From: Devosia lacusdianchii
GTDB lineage: Bacteria > Pseudomonadota > Alphaproteobacteria > Rhizobiales > Devosiaceae
Direction: 5' to 3'
DNA: 64,000 nucleotides
NCBI RefSeq assembly: GCF_022429625.1
Contig: NZ_CP092483.1
Coordinates: 4,017,501 to 4,081,500, forward strand
The position numbers were made by a program, and so were the translations under genes. Below are positions 17,176 through 25,939 of this stretch, in pieces; within the stretch, counting starts at the first letter, position 1, and the number at the start of each line of letters is the position of its first letter. The notes under the pieces were generated by a model. The model ran no database searches. It saw only the letters and a list, made by a program, of their open reading frames with translations, and was not told the origin of the DNA.

Positions 17176-17984
17176 TGCGGCGCGGCTGGTTCCTCCCGAT
17201 CACGGCGACGCTCGGCTTCGCCTTCCTCTATGCCCCGATCATTTCGCTGGTGGTGTTCTCATTCAACGAAAGCAACCTGGTGACCGTGTGGTCGGGCTTT
17301 TCCACCAAATGGTACGGCGCGCTGCTGGCCGATCCGCAGATGCTGGGCGCCGCCTGGCTGAGCGTACAGGTAGCCTTTGCCGCCGCAACCATTGCCCTGG
17401 TGCTGGGCACGCTCTGCGCCGTGGCCCTAGTCCGCTTCCGCAAGTTCCGCGGCCGCACCGTGCTGGCCGGCACCGTGTCGGCGCCGCTGGTCATGCCCGA
17501 CGTGATCACCGGCCTGGCGCTGCTGTTGCTGTTCGTCGCCATGGAGGCCACGATCGGCTGGCCCTCGGGCCGCGGCATTGTCACCATCATCATCGCCCAC
17601 TCCACCTTCTGCATGGCCTATGTGGTCGTGGTGGTGCAGTCGCGCCTCAGCGATCTCGACCTGAGCCTCGAAGAGGCGGCCATGGATCTCGGCGCCACGC
17701 CGGTGCGTGTGTTCTTCGACATCACCCTGCCCATCATCGCTCCGGCTTTGGTCTCAGGCTGGCTGCTGGCCTTCACCCTGTCGCTCGATGACCTGGTCAT
17801 CGCCAGCTTCGTCTCCGGTCCGGGCTCCTCGACCCTGCCCATGGTGATCTTCTCCAAGGTCCGCCTCGGCGTCTCGCCCGACGTCAACGCGCTGGCGACC
17901 ATCATCATCGGCATCGTGGCGCTGGGCGTGCTGGCCGCCACCATCATGCAGCTACGCGCGCGGCCCAAAAAGCTGCGCGCCTAG
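17175..17984 (+). CDS. potI: Polyamine ABC transporter permease
   Basis: This 269-residue inner-membrane permease starts at ATG 17175, sharing one base with the potH stop (TAATG). A far longer open frame extends upstream but overlaps potH and is not coding. The protein opens with MRRGWFLPITATLGFAFLYAPI, has about six membrane helices, and carries the EAA loop (LEEAAMDLGATPVRVFFDITLPI). It is the second pore subunit of the putrescine-type importer. It is the last gene of the unit, and the DUF2267 gene converges on it 14 bases later. Confidence 0.94.
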   Translation: MRRGWFLPITATLGFAFLYAPIISLVVFSFNESNLVTVWSGFSTKWYGALLADPQMLGAAWLSVQVAFAAATIALVLGTLCAVALVRFRKFRGRTVLAGTVSAPLVMPDVITGLALLLLFVAMEATIGWPSGRGIVTIIIAHSTFCMAYVVVVVQSRLSDLDLSLEEAAMDLGATPVRVFFDITLPIIAPALVSGWLLAFTLSLDDLVIASFVSGPGSSTLPMVIFSKVRLGVSPDVNALATIIIGIVALGVLAATIMQLRARPKKLRA

Positions 17985-17998
17985 GCCGGGCGGCAGGG

Positions 17999-18418
17999 TC
18001 AGGCCTGGTCCCAGATAGCGACGAGCGGCGCCGGCAGCAGCGGCCGTATCGCTGCCGCGTCGAAGGGCTCGCTCTGCGTCTTGAGCAGCCAGAGCATGTC
18101 GGCCACGAGGCCCTGGGGCATATGGACATGCGGCAGGAGACGCTGCGCCAATGCCGCCTCGAATGCCGCCAGGTCCGGCGTCGGTAGCGGCTCGGCCGGC
18201 TCCCAGTCCTGATAGAACACGCCGCGCTGCACGGCTGGCAGGTGATTGCCCAAGCGGGCAATGTCGGCGAGCGGCAACCGCCCGCGCAGTTCTATGAGAA
18301 ATCCACGCAGGCAGGCGAAGGCGATGTTGTTGGTTTCGAGCATGGCCCGCCGCTTGAGGCTATCCTGCCAGCGGGCAATGCTCTCATTGGCGTATTTGAC
18401 GTCGCGCGGATTGGTCAT
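17999..18418 (-). CDS. DUF2267 family protein
   Basis: This 139-residue cytosolic protein has the DUF2267 pattern in its central part: ACLRGFLIELRGRLPLADIARLGNHLPAVQRGVFYQDWEP. That family consists of small helical proteins of unknown function in which this 'LRDRLP..EA..LGAQLP...RG.YY..W' segment is conserved. There is no signal peptide or membrane segment. It stands alone, convergent with the pot operon and divergent from the small terminator-bounded unit at 18532. Confidence 0.75.
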   Translation of the reverse strand: MTNPRDVKYANESIARWQDSLKRRAMLETNNIAFACLRGFLIELRGRLPLADIARLGNHLPAVQRGVFYQDWEPAEPLPTPDLAAFEAALAQRLLPHVHMPQGLVADMLWLLKTQSEPFDAAAIRPLLPAPLVAIWDQA

Positions 18419-18531
18419 CGTTCGGGTCGCTCGGCAGCTGTCATCAGCGTGACAGAAATGTGTGACTGGACAGGGGCGAAAAATCGGCGCAACCTCCCCT
18501 CATGTTCAACCAACGTGAAGGAGGTGATCCA

Positions 18532-18603
18532 ATGTCTTATGAGATTACGGCGCTCGAAGAGGGTCTTGGATTTAAGGTGCTGGTACGGGAGGTTCTCGGC
18601 TAG
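18532..18603 (+). CDS. Candidate 23-residue ORF with an ideal ribosome binding site
   Basis: ATG 18532 is preceded by AAGGAGGTGATCC (18518-18530), which is complementary over its whole length to the 3' end of 16S rRNA, and is followed by 23 codons and TAG. The peptide reads MSYEITALEEGLGFKVLVRE then VLG. The spacing is only one base from the end of the long complementarity and about eight from its GGAGG core. An intrinsic terminator follows at 18665-18693, so the unit looks self-contained. I do not recognise the peptide. The tail KVLVRE faintly recalls the QVLVRD start of ribosomal protein S21, so a decayed or leader-derived rpsU relic is possible. Confidence 0.4.
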   Translation: MSYEITALEEGLGFKVLVREVLG

Positions 18604-18664
18604 CAGCTCCTTCAAGGCCGAAGTGTCGGGCTCGCCCGACGCATTCGAGAGGCCGAAACTCAGG

Positions 18665-18693
18665 AAGGGCCGCCCGCAAGGGTGGCCCTTTTT
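18665..18693 (+). terminator. Intrinsic terminator after the 23-codon ORF
   Basis: The stem GGGCCGCCC pairs with GGGTGGCCC (one G-T pair) with a GCAA tetraloop and flanking AA/TT, followed by TTTTT. It lies 62 bases after the short ORF and 68 bases before purU on the + strand, so it ends a short separate transcript. Confidence 0.8.
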
Positions 18694-18760
18694 GCTGCGC
18701 CCTTGACGAAGTGGCTCAAGCCATTGATACCGCTGCCCAGATTAAACCCGGAGCGGCACG

Positions 18761-19615
18761 ATGTCGTCGGCCAATTTCGTCCTCACCCTCTCCTGCGCTG
18801 ACCGGCCCGGCATCGTCGCCGCCGTGACCACCGAGCTCGCGGCACTCAGCGCCAATATCGCCGAATCCAACCAGTTCTGGGATCGCGAGACGGGCCGCTT
18901 CTTCATGCGCCTGGCCTTCACCGCCCCTGAAACCGTGAGTCGCGACGCGATCGAGCGCGCGCTTAAATCGCCGATCGAGCGCTTTTCCATGAAAACCAAC
19001 CTGGTCGAGGAAAGCCGCAGGAAGCGCATCGTGATCATGGTCAGCAAGTTCGACCACACGTTGCGCCACCTGCTCTACCAGATCCAGGTCGGCTGGCTCG
19101 ACGCCGAGGTCGCCGCGATCATCTCCAACCACGATACGACGCGGAAGCTGGCGGAAGCCGAGGGCATTCCGTTCCACCTGCTGCCGGTGACGCGCGACAC
19201 CAAGGTCGCACAGGAAGAGCAGGTGCTGGCGCTGGTCAAATCGAGCGGCGCTGATCTGGTGGTGTTGGCGCGCTACATGCAGGTGCTGTCGGATAGTCTC
19301 TCCACCCGGCTTTTCGGCCAGGTCATCAACATCCACCACTCGTTCCTGCCCAGCTTCAAGGGCGCCAAGCCCTATCACCAGGCCCATGAGCGTGGCGTCA
19401 AGATCATCGGCGCGACGGCCCATTACGTGACGCCAGACCTCGACGAAGGCCCGATCATCGAGCAGGAAACCGCTCGCGTCACCCATGCCATGAGCCCGGA
19501 CGACCTGGTCGCTGCCGGCCGCGACATCGAAAGCCGCGTCCTGGCCCGCGCGGTGAAATTGCACCTGGAGAGCCGGGTCATGCTCAACGGTCGCAAGACG
19601 GTGGTGTTTGGGTAG
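18761..19615 (+). CDS. purU: Formyltetrahydrofolate deformylase
   Basis: This 284-residue cytosolic enzyme hydrolyses 10-formyltetrahydrofolate to formate and tetrahydrofolate, balancing the one-carbon pool. It has an N-terminal ACT domain (residues 5-85; LTLSCADRPGIVAAVTTELA). The formyltransferase-fold hydrolase domain (about 90-284) contains the catalytic INIHHSFLPSFKGAKPYHQA and the aspartate in YVTPDLDEGPIIEQ. Length and domain order are normal. It is monocistronic as far as can be seen, following a terminator and followed by a palindromic repeat. Confidence 0.96.
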   Translation: MSSANFVLTLSCADRPGIVAAVTTELAALSANIAESNQFWDRETGRFFMRLAFTAPETVSRDAIERALKSPIERFSMKTNLVEESRRKRIVIMVSKFDHTLRHLLYQIQVGWLDAEVAAIISNHDTTRKLAEAEGIPFHLLPVTRDTKVAQEEQVLALVKSSGADLVVLARYMQVLSDSLSTRLFGQVINIHHSFLPSFKGAKPYHQAHERGVKIIGATAHYVTPDLDEGPIIEQETARVTHAMSPDDLVAAGRDIESRVLARAVKLHLESRVMLNGRKTVVFG

Positions 19616-19646
19616 GACCTTGTTCCATCACCACCACGGTGTCACC

Positions 19647-19732
19647 CCGGCGAAGGCCGGGGTCCATCCTGAGACAAATGAGCGGAGCGGCGGTGTCTGA
19701 AAGGCCTCAGGATGGATTCCGGCCTTCGCCGG
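19647..19732. repeat. Dispersed palindromic repeat, type B
   Basis: Two 27-base arms (19647-19673 and 19706-19732) are inverted copies of one another with two mismatches, separated by 32 bases. Each arm contains CCGGCGAAGGCCGG and CCATCCTGAG. It sits between the ends of purU and the convergent Rrf2 gene, a typical place for such elements, and could also act as a bidirectional terminator-like hairpin. Confidence 0.8.
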
Positions 19733-19762
19733 AATGACATCTGAGCGGGGCGGCGCGCGTCC

Positions 19763-20191
19763 CTAAACCGGGATATCTTCCAACCGCAGTGAATCCGCCA
19801 ATGTGGTGCGATCCAACACCTCGCGCGTCGCCAGGGTCACGCGCTCAAACACGTGGCGGATTTCGCAGCTCGCCTCGTCGCGGCAATCCTCGCATTTGCG
19901 ATAGGCGATCTTGGAGAGGCAGGGCAGAGGCGCGATCGGCCCGTCGATCAACCGCAGCACATCGCCGAACATGATCAGCTCGGGCGCTTTGAGCAGCTCG
20001 TAACCACCCGATCGACCCCGCCGGCTGGCAACGAAGCCCGCCCGCTTGAGCTCAAGCAAGATCTGCTCGAGGAATTTCTTGGGGATCGACTGTTCCTTGG
20101 AGATCTCGCCGATCATCATGGTTTCGCCGCGCCCGGCCCGGGCAAGGGAAACCAGCGCACGCAAGGCGTATTTGGCTTTTTGCGAGATCAT
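19763..20191 (-). CDS. Rrf2-family transcriptional regulator with cysteine cluster
   Basis: This 142-residue protein has the Rrf2 winged helix at the N-terminus (MISQKAKYALRALVSLARAG, then IPKKFLEQILLELKRAGFVASRRGRSGGYEL). A cysteine cluster C-X8-C-X2-C-X5-C follows at about residues 92-110 (PCLSKIAYRKCEDCRDEASC). Three of these cysteines are probably iron-sulfur cluster ligands, as in IscR, NsrR and RirA, so it likely senses iron, redox or NO. Which of these it is cannot be told from sequence. It lies 87 bases downstream of the CPA2 antiporter gene on the same strand and may be its co-transcribed partner. Confidence 0.88.
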   Translation of the reverse strand: MISQKAKYALRALVSLARAGRGETMMIGEISKEQSIPKKFLEQILLELKRAGFVASRRGRSGGYELLKAPELIMFGDVLRLIDGPIAPLPCLSKIAYRKCEDCRDEASCEIRHVFERVTLATREVLDRTTLADSLRLEDIPV

Positions 20192-20278
20192 CTACCTGGG
20201 GTGCTCCCGGCGGACCCGTGCGGCCCGCCGACGTCAACCCTAGACCTATGCCCCACCGCGCAAGCCTTTGACAAGGGC

Positions 20279-22699
20279 CTAGCTTTTCGGCTCTGGCAGC
20301 ACGGGCGGCACGCCCGCTTCGGGCTTGTCCTCTGTATCCGGCTCCGGCTCACCCTCGGTTTCCGGCTCGGGCGGCGCAATGCCACCTTCGCTGGTCTCAT
20401 CGGATTCCTGCTGCGCGATTTCCTCGGCTTCTTCGGCCGGGGTTTCCGCGATCTCCTCGAGCGCTGCGGCGGGCGTTTCCGCTACCGCTTCGACTTCATC
20501 TGAGGTGGCGCCGGCCTCAACCAAGGGCTCCCCGGCCTCCGTCGGCTGGAATTCCGTCTCGACGGATGGCGCAGGCAGGATTTCATCGATAGCAGCCGGC
20601 GCCTCACCTACCGCTGGCGTCGCCTCGATCGTTTCCAGCGTCGCCGCGGGAAGCGTCTCGTCCGCCGGAGGCGGCGGCAGAACAATGACCTCGTCGGTCG
20701 CGACAACCGGCGCTTCGATGACCTCGATTTCGCCAGCCTCGGTACGCTCCGCGGCCGGTTCGGCCACCATGGACTCCGCTTCCGGCTCGGTCGTGCTCGC
20801 CACCGCGACGGCAGGAACAGCCGCAGCCATGGCCAGCAAGTTATCGCTCGGCGGCAATTTGGGATCGACGGGCGCGGCCACTGTTACGGTGTCGCCGGCA
20901 CGATCACCGCGCAGGAAGGCCAGGATGCCACGGCCGATTTCGCGCTCGCCGCGAATAACCGTTGTGGCGCCCAGGCCGCGCAGGAATGTCTCCTCCTCCT
21001 CCGAATAGGCGCGCGAGACGATGCTGATGCCGGCATTGAGCTTGCGACCGGATTCGCACACCGAGCCCGCCTCGTAGCCATTGGAAATAGCGATGAGCAG
21101 GTTGCGGGCCGCGCCCAGATTGGCGAGCTTGAGCGTATCCTCGCTCGCCGCATTGCCGAACACAACCTCGAAGCCTTCGGCCCGCGCGGCGGCGACGTCG
21201 TGGTCGGAATCCTCGATGATCACCAGCCCGCCGCCATCGGCCCGGATGCCATCAGCAACGATACGGCCCACCTGGCCGTAGCCGACCAGCACGGTATGAC
21301 CGGTCTGGGTCGAGGGCTCCCCGCCATCATCATCCGCTCCCGGCAGGCCGCGATCGACCGCCGCCGTGCTCGGCGCATCGGTGACGGCTGGGCCCCTGGC
21401 AGCCATGGTCGGCTCGACCGGCTCAGCCCGAGCCGGCTCAGGCTGCGTGCCACGGCGGGCGGCAACCTTGGCCTCGATGCGCGGCTTGACCCGCTCCACC
21501 GCCCAGAACACCACCGGGTTGAGCACGATGGAAATCAGCGCACCCGCCAGGATCAGATCCTGCCCCTCGGATGGGAGGATAGCGAGCGATACGCCAAGGC
21601 TGGCGAGAATGAACGAGAATTCGCCGATCTGGGCCAGCGAGGCGGAAATGGTCAGCGCCGTCCCCACGGGGCGGCGGAACAGCAGCACGATGGCGAAAGC
21701 CGCCAGCGACTTGCCGATGACGATGATGAACACCGTCGCCAGCACCGGCAGCGGATTGGTGACGATGATCGCGGGATCGAACAGCATGCCGACCGACACG
21801 AAGAACAGCACCGCAAAAGCGTCGCGCAGTGGCAAGGTCTCCTGCGCGGCGCGATGGCTGAGCTCGCTTTCAGAGAGGATCATGCCGGCAAAGAATGCGC
21901 CCAGCGCCAGCGATACGCCGAACAGCACGGACGAACCCAGCGCCACACCCAGTGCAATGGCCAGCACGGCCAGCCGGAACAATTCGCGGCTGCCGGTATG
22001 GGCGGTGCCGTGCAGCGCCCAGGGAATGACCCGCCGTCCCACGACGAGCATGAAGCCGACAAAGGCCGCCAGCTTGACCACGGTCAATCCCAGCACGCCC
22101 CAGACGCCGACATCGACGCGCAGCACGCGCTCCACGAAGGAAACGAACGGGTCATGTACGGCTTCGGCACTACCATTGAGGCCAGCAAAGGCCGGGATCA
22201 ACACCAGCGCCAGCACCATGGCGAGGTCTTCCACGATCAGCCAACCCACCGCGATGCGACCGCGCTCCGTCTCGATCAGGCGCCTGTCCTGTAGGGCCTT
22301 GAGCAACACCACGGTAGACGCAACCGAGAGGGCGAGGCCGAAGAGCAGGCCGGCTCCTATGTCCCAGCCCATCAGCATGCCGAGCCCCAACCCGAGCAGG
22401 GTCGCGAAGCCGATCTGGGCGATGGCGCCCGGGATGGCGAGCGCCCGCACGCTCATCAGATCCTTGAGAGAAAAGTGGAGGCCCACACCGAACATGAGGA
22501 GGATGACGCCCAGTTCGGCGAGCTCTGCACCCAACGCCTGATCGGCAACGAAGCCGGGTGTGTATGGGCCGGCCAGAATACCGGCGAAGAGATATCCCAC
22601 CAACGGCGGCATCTTCAGCCGATTGGCTATCATGCCAAAGATATAGGCCAGCACCAGACCCGCGACGATCGTTGTGATCAGGGGGGTATCGTGGTGCAT
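20279..22699 (-). CDS. CPA2 (YbaL/KefB-like) cation:proton antiporter with long acidic tail
   Basis: This 806-residue protein has three parts. Residues 1-390 form about 12 membrane helices of a CPA2 antiporter (PPLVGYLFAGILAGPYTPG; exchanger core LSVASTVVLLKALQ). Residues about 466-600 form a RCK/TrkA-N domain with the Rossmann motif VLVGYGQVGR, which binds NAD(H) or another nucleotide. The last 200 residues are a disordered, Glu/Pro/Ala-rich tail. It probably exchanges K+ or Na+ for H+ at the inner membrane. The tail is absent from ordinary YbaL (about 560 residues) and is the odd feature. It is divergent from a transglutaminase-like gene. Confidence 0.9.
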   Translation of the reverse strand: MHHDTPLITTIVAGLVLAYIFGMIANRLKMPPLVGYLFAGILAGPYTPGFVADQALGAELAELGVILLMFGVGLHFSLKDLMSVRALAIPGAIAQIGFATLLGLGLGMLMGWDIGAGLLFGLALSVASTVVLLKALQDRRLIETERGRIAVGWLIVEDLAMVLALVLIPAFAGLNGSAEAVHDPFVSFVERVLRVDVGVWGVLGLTVVKLAAFVGFMLVVGRRVIPWALHGTAHTGSRELFRLAVLAIALGVALGSSVLFGVSLALGAFFAGMILSESELSHRAAQETLPLRDAFAVLFFVSVGMLFDPAIIVTNPLPVLATVFIIVIGKSLAAFAIVLLFRRPVGTALTISASLAQIGEFSFILASLGVSLAILPSEGQDLILAGALISIVLNPVVFWAVERVKPRIEAKVAARRGTQPEPARAEPVEPTMAARGPAVTDAPSTAAVDRGLPGADDDGGEPSTQTGHTVLVGYGQVGRIVADGIRADGGGLVIIEDSDHDVAAARAEGFEVVFGNAASEDTLKLANLGAARNLLIAISNGYEAGSVCESGRKLNAGISIVSRAYSEEEETFLRGLGATTVIRGEREIGRGILAFLRGDRAGDTVTVAAPVDPKLPPSDNLLAMAAAVPAVAVASTTEPEAESMVAEPAAERTEAGEIEVIEAPVVATDEVIVLPPPPADETLPAATLETIEATPAVGEAPAAIDEILPAPSVETEFQPTEAGEPLVEAGATSDEVEAVAETPAAALEEIAETPAEEAEEIAQQESDETSEGGIAPPEPETEGEPEPDTEDKPEAGVPPVLPEPKS

Positions 22700-22975
22700 G
22701 TTGCCTCCGTGGCGTGTGGTCGACCTGGTGCTGGCTGGAAATCTCTATCGCCAAGATGGGGTATCAAGGGCTGATGCGCAAGCGCCGGTAGCGCCAGAAA
22801 CATCAGCAATTTGGCCAACTTGGATGAGAACCTTCACAACCGCCAAGTTTGTCTTTGTTATGACGCGGTCATTTCCCACCTTCACTTTGGCGCTAACGCG
22901 TACAAGCTTCGGCATGGCGACCCGGAACCTCCGGGCCCGGCCGGTGTTGACGCTGCGACGGCCAAGGGGTGCAGG

Positions 22976-23812
22976 GTGCGATTTTCCGTAGGATGCGAGA
23001 TCGGCTACGACGTGGCCGAGGCGGCGACGCTGATCTTCAATATCGAGGCCATGCGCGAGCGGCGGCAGCGGGTGCTGAGCGAAACGCTGACTATCACACC
23101 GAACCTGCCGGCAGACGAGAAAACCGCCGAAGAGACCGGCAACCGCTATCTGCGCCTGACCGTCCCCAAGGGGTTGGTGCAACTGCGCTACAGCGCCGAG
23201 ATCGATCTCGACCCGTTGCATCAGGCCCCCGCGATCATCGGCGAAGTCCCGATTGCCACGCTGCCGCTCGACACGCTGCCGTTTCTCAACCCGTCGCGCT
23301 ATTGCCCGTCCGACCAGCTGGCGCGCTTCGCCAATCGCGAGTTCGGCGGTATCGCGCCAGGCTTCGGCCGGGTGGTCGAAATCTGCAACTGGATCAATGG
23401 CGAGGTCGACTACCTGTTCGGGACCAGCGATACGACGACAACCGCCGCGGACACGTTTTCGTTACGCGCCGGCGTCTGCCGCGACTTCGCCCATCTCGGC
23501 ATCACCTTCTGCCGGGCCCTCGGCATCCCGGCGCGCTTCGTCTCCTGCTACGCCTGGCAGCTCGAACCGCAGGACTTCCACGCCGTGTTCGAGGCCTATC
23601 TAGGCGACCGCTGGTACCTGTTCGACCCCACGCGCATGGCGGCGCTCGATGGCATGGTCCGCATCGGCTGCGGGCGCGACGCCGCCGATACGGCCTTTGC
23701 CACCATCTACGGTCAGGTCATCCCACAGCCGATAACTGTTTGGAGCAATGCGATCGATGGCGACAAGAGCGAAGAGTGGACGACGGATGCGGTGAGCGTG
23801 TCGCGGGATTGA
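22976..23812 (+). CDS. Transglutaminase-like family protein (first of two)
   Basis: This 278-residue protein has an N-terminal beta domain (residues 1-130) and a transglutaminase-like papain-fold domain with the triad C168 (AGVCRDFAHLG), H202 (DFHAVFEAY) and D217 (YLFDPTR). Such bacterial proteins are thought to be cysteine proteases or amidases, and their substrate is unknown. No signal peptide is visible. I chose GTG 22976, six bases after AAGGGG. A longer frame from TTG 22811 exists but has no family character. It converges with the second transglutaminase gene across a pair of palindromic repeats. Confidence 0.85.
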   Translation: MRFSVGCEIGYDVAEAATLIFNIEAMRERRQRVLSETLTITPNLPADEKTAEETGNRYLRLTVPKGLVQLRYSAEIDLDPLHQAPAIIGEVPIATLPLDTLPFLNPSRYCPSDQLARFANREFGGIAPGFGRVVEICNWINGEVDYLFGTSDTTTTAADTFSLRAGVCRDFAHLGITFCRALGIPARFVSCYAWQLEPQDFHAVFEAYLGDRWYLFDPTRMAALDGMVRIGCGRDAADTAFATIYGQVIPQPITVWSNAIDGDKSEEWTTDAVSVSRD

Positions 23813-23830
23813 TCGCTGCTGTGTCAGTCG

Positions 23831-23940
23831 GCACCCTCCCCCTTGCGGGGAGGGATCAAGGGTGGGGGGATGTTTAGCCCGAATATCGGGGCTCTCAACA
23901 CCCCCTCCTAGCCTCCCCCGTCAAGGGGGAGGTACCGCCC
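23831..23940. repeat. Two dispersed C/G-rich palindromic repeats, type A
   Basis: Two units sit between convergent genes. 23831-23872 has CCCTCCCCCTTGCGGGGAGGG. 23893-23940 has CACCCCCTCC, GCCTCCCC and GGGGGAGGT and is related to the copy at 10880-10926. Both can fold into stems in either strand. Confidence 0.75.
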
Positions 23941-23963
23941 AGTGCTTGTGGAGAGATCGTCCT

Positions 23964-24854
23964 TTACCCCATCCCATCCTGCGGACTAACCACCCGCTCG
24001 ACGACCACATCCACGCTCATGCCGAGATAGTCATCCTTGCTGCCGATGAAGGTTCCGGCAATCGGGATCGCCTGCCGCGGTTCGCGGGCGACGCCGACGC
24101 GGATCAGATCGCGCGTGCCGAAAATGCCATTGGTCGGATCGAACTCGACCCAGCCCGCGCCGGGCAGATAGACCTGGCACCAGGCATGCGTCGCGCCACC
24201 GCCACGGTGATCACCGTCGCGGGCCGGAGAATAGAGGTAGCCGGTGACGAAGCGGGCCGCGAGGCCCAGTGAGCGCACCGCCTCGATCATCAGCAATGCA
24301 AAATCGCGACACGTGCCCTGCCGGCTGGCCAGGGTCTTGGAGGGTCGCTGCGTCCCCGGATCGGGCCGGCGCAAGTACTTGAAGCCCTCCTTGATCCCCA
24401 GCGTCATATTGGCCAGCAAGTGCCCGGTATTGCTCAGCCCGCGTGGATCGAGGAATCGCCTGGCCCAGGTATCGACCTCGGTTTCGTCTGGGAATTGCCG
24501 GCGCAACGTCGGCGTCAGATCAATGGCGTCGACATCGCCATAATCGAACGGAAAACTCTTGGCCCTTGCGTCGATCTCGAAGGCCGGCGTCAATTCCGGC
24601 GTGTGCTCGAGCACCATGGTCGCGACGATGCGCAATTCTTCGGCCGGCTCATCGAATTCAGCGATGGCAATGCCATTGCCGAACACGTCATGGATCCAGC
24701 GCATCGATAGCGGCTTCGGTCGGATCGCCAATCCGAACGATTCCAGCGTTTGTTCCATGCTGTCGCGCGGCCGCAGCAGCATGCGGTGCTCACCAAATTT
24801 GACCGGACGGGCATAGGAGTAGACGGTCTCGTGCCGCACCTGCAGCAGCGTCAC
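23964..24854 (-). CDS. Transglutaminase family protein (second of two)
   Basis: This 296-residue protein has the bacterial transglutaminase-like N-terminal domain (LLQVRHETVYSYARPVKFGEHRMLLRPRD) and the papain-like core with C182 (GTCRDFALLM), H223 (THAWCQVYL) and D239 (EFDPTNG). The triad is complete. It shares its fold but not close sequence with the gene at 22976. The GTG start overlaps the TGA of the upstream helicase gene, so it is the last gene of a coupled run that includes an aldo/keto reductase, an FAH-family protein and the helicase. The substrate is unknown. Confidence 0.88.
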   Translation of the reverse strand: MTLLQVRHETVYSYARPVKFGEHRMLLRPRDSMEQTLESFGLAIRPKPLSMRWIHDVFGNGIAIAEFDEPAEELRIVATMVLEHTPELTPAFEIDARAKSFPFDYGDVDAIDLTPTLRRQFPDETEVDTWARRFLDPRGLSNTGHLLANMTLGIKEGFKYLRRPDPGTQRPSKTLASRQGTCRDFALLMIEAVRSLGLAARFVTGYLYSPARDGDHRGGGATHAWCQVYLPGAGWVEFDPTNGIFGTRDLIRVGVAREPRQAIPIAGTFIGSKDDYLGMSVDVVVERVVSPQDGMG

Positions 24855-25939
24855 GACACCACCGTGATCTTCTCAGCGGCACGGGTGATGCCGGTATAGA
24901 GCCAGCGCGCCCGCTCCTCGCGAAAAACGAAGCTCTCGTCGAACAGATAGACATTATCCCACTGGCTGCCCTGCGCCTTGTGGACGGTGAGGCAGTAGCC
25001 GAAGGTGAACTCGTCGAACTGGCGCCGCTCGGGCCAGCTCATGCCATCCTCTTCGCCCGAGAAGAACGCCTTGTGCGTCAGCACCCGCGTCTCGCCCTTG
25101 CCTTCGTCATCGGCCAGCAGCAGCGAATACTTGCCATTGGTGCGGCGCGTCACCTCGGTGACGATCCAGATCTGTCCGTTGAGCAGCTTCTTGCGCGGAT
25201 TGTTCCTGAGGCAAACCATGCGGTCGCCTTCGACCGGCTCATGGAACGGCAGGCCTCTCAGCTCGCGCAGGCGATCATTGTATTGCAGCCGCGTCTTGTT
25301 GCGCCCCACCAGCACCTGGTCGGCCTCGAGCACCGCATTGCGATCGACGTTCTCCCGTCCGACCACGATGGATTCGCCATAGGAACCACGCTCGATAAAG
25401 CCGCCCTCGCGCACCTGCATTGACAGGTGAATGATCGGATTGTCCGCCGCCTGCCGGTGAATTTCGGTGAGCATGATATCGGGCTCTTCGGCGGTGAAGA
25501 AGCCAGCGCCCTGCACAGGCGGCAGCTGAAACGGGTCGCCCAGCACCAGCACCTTGGTACCGAAGGAGAGCAGGTCCTTGCCCAATTGCTCGTCGACCAT
25601 CGATACTTCGTCGATGACGATGAGGTCGGCATCGGCTGCCGGGCTTTCGTCGTCGAGGACGAAGCGCGGTTCGCCCTCCTTCTCGCTGACCAGCGTATAG
25701 ATCAGGCTATGGATGGTCTGGGCGCCCTTGCAGCCGCGCTTGCGCATCACCAAAGCCGCCTTGCCGGTGAAAGCGGCGTATTTGACCGATTTCACATCCT
25801 GCGCCAGATGCACTGCCAGCGTCGACTTGCCGGTGCCCGCCCAGCCGAACAGGCGGAACACCTGCGGGCCATTCCGGTCCTTGAGCCATGCGGACACGGC
25901 CATGAGGGCCGCATCCTGCTGGGGTGACCAGACTGGCAT
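24851..25939 (-). CDS. RecD-like ATP-dependent DNA helicase (superfamily 1)
   Basis: This 362-residue protein has a P-loop FGWAGTGKST (residues 31-40), Walker B IVIDEVSM near 105, motif III VLGDPFQLPPVQG, and the C-terminal UvrD_C_2 motif YCLTVHKAQGSQWDNVYLF, followed by YTGITRAAEKITVV. It is shorter than RecD or RecD2 and lacks the N-terminal region. Many alphaproteobacteria carry such short exonuclease-V-like helicases of undefined role. The start at 25939 (MPVWSPQQDAA) overlaps the FAH-gene stop by three bases; the extension upstream is out of character. It lies between the FAH-family gene and a transglutaminase gene, with overlaps on both sides. Confidence 0.9.
   Translation of the reverse strand: MPVWSPQQDAALMAVSAWLKDRNGPQVFRLFGWAGTGKSTLAVHLAQDVKSVKYAAFTGKAALVMRKRGCKGAQTIHSLIYTLVSEKEGEPRFVLDDESPAADADLIVIDEVSMVDEQLGKDLLSFGTKVLVLGDPFQLPPVQGAGFFTAEEPDIMLTEIHRQAADNPIIHLSMQVREGGFIERGSYGESIVVGRENVDRNAVLEADQVLVGRNKTRLQYNDRLRELRGLPFHEPVEGDRMVCLRNNPRKKLLNGQIWIVTEVTRRTNGKYSLLLADDEGKGETRVLTHKAFFSGEEDGMSWPERRQFDEFTFGYCLTVHKAQGSQWDNVYLFDESFVFREERARWLYTGITRAAEKITVVS

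Noticed and set aside
21200..22541. Long + strand frames across the CPA2 antiporter gene
   Set aside because: Low-complexity shadow frames; the minus-strand antiporter is complete with canonical motifs.
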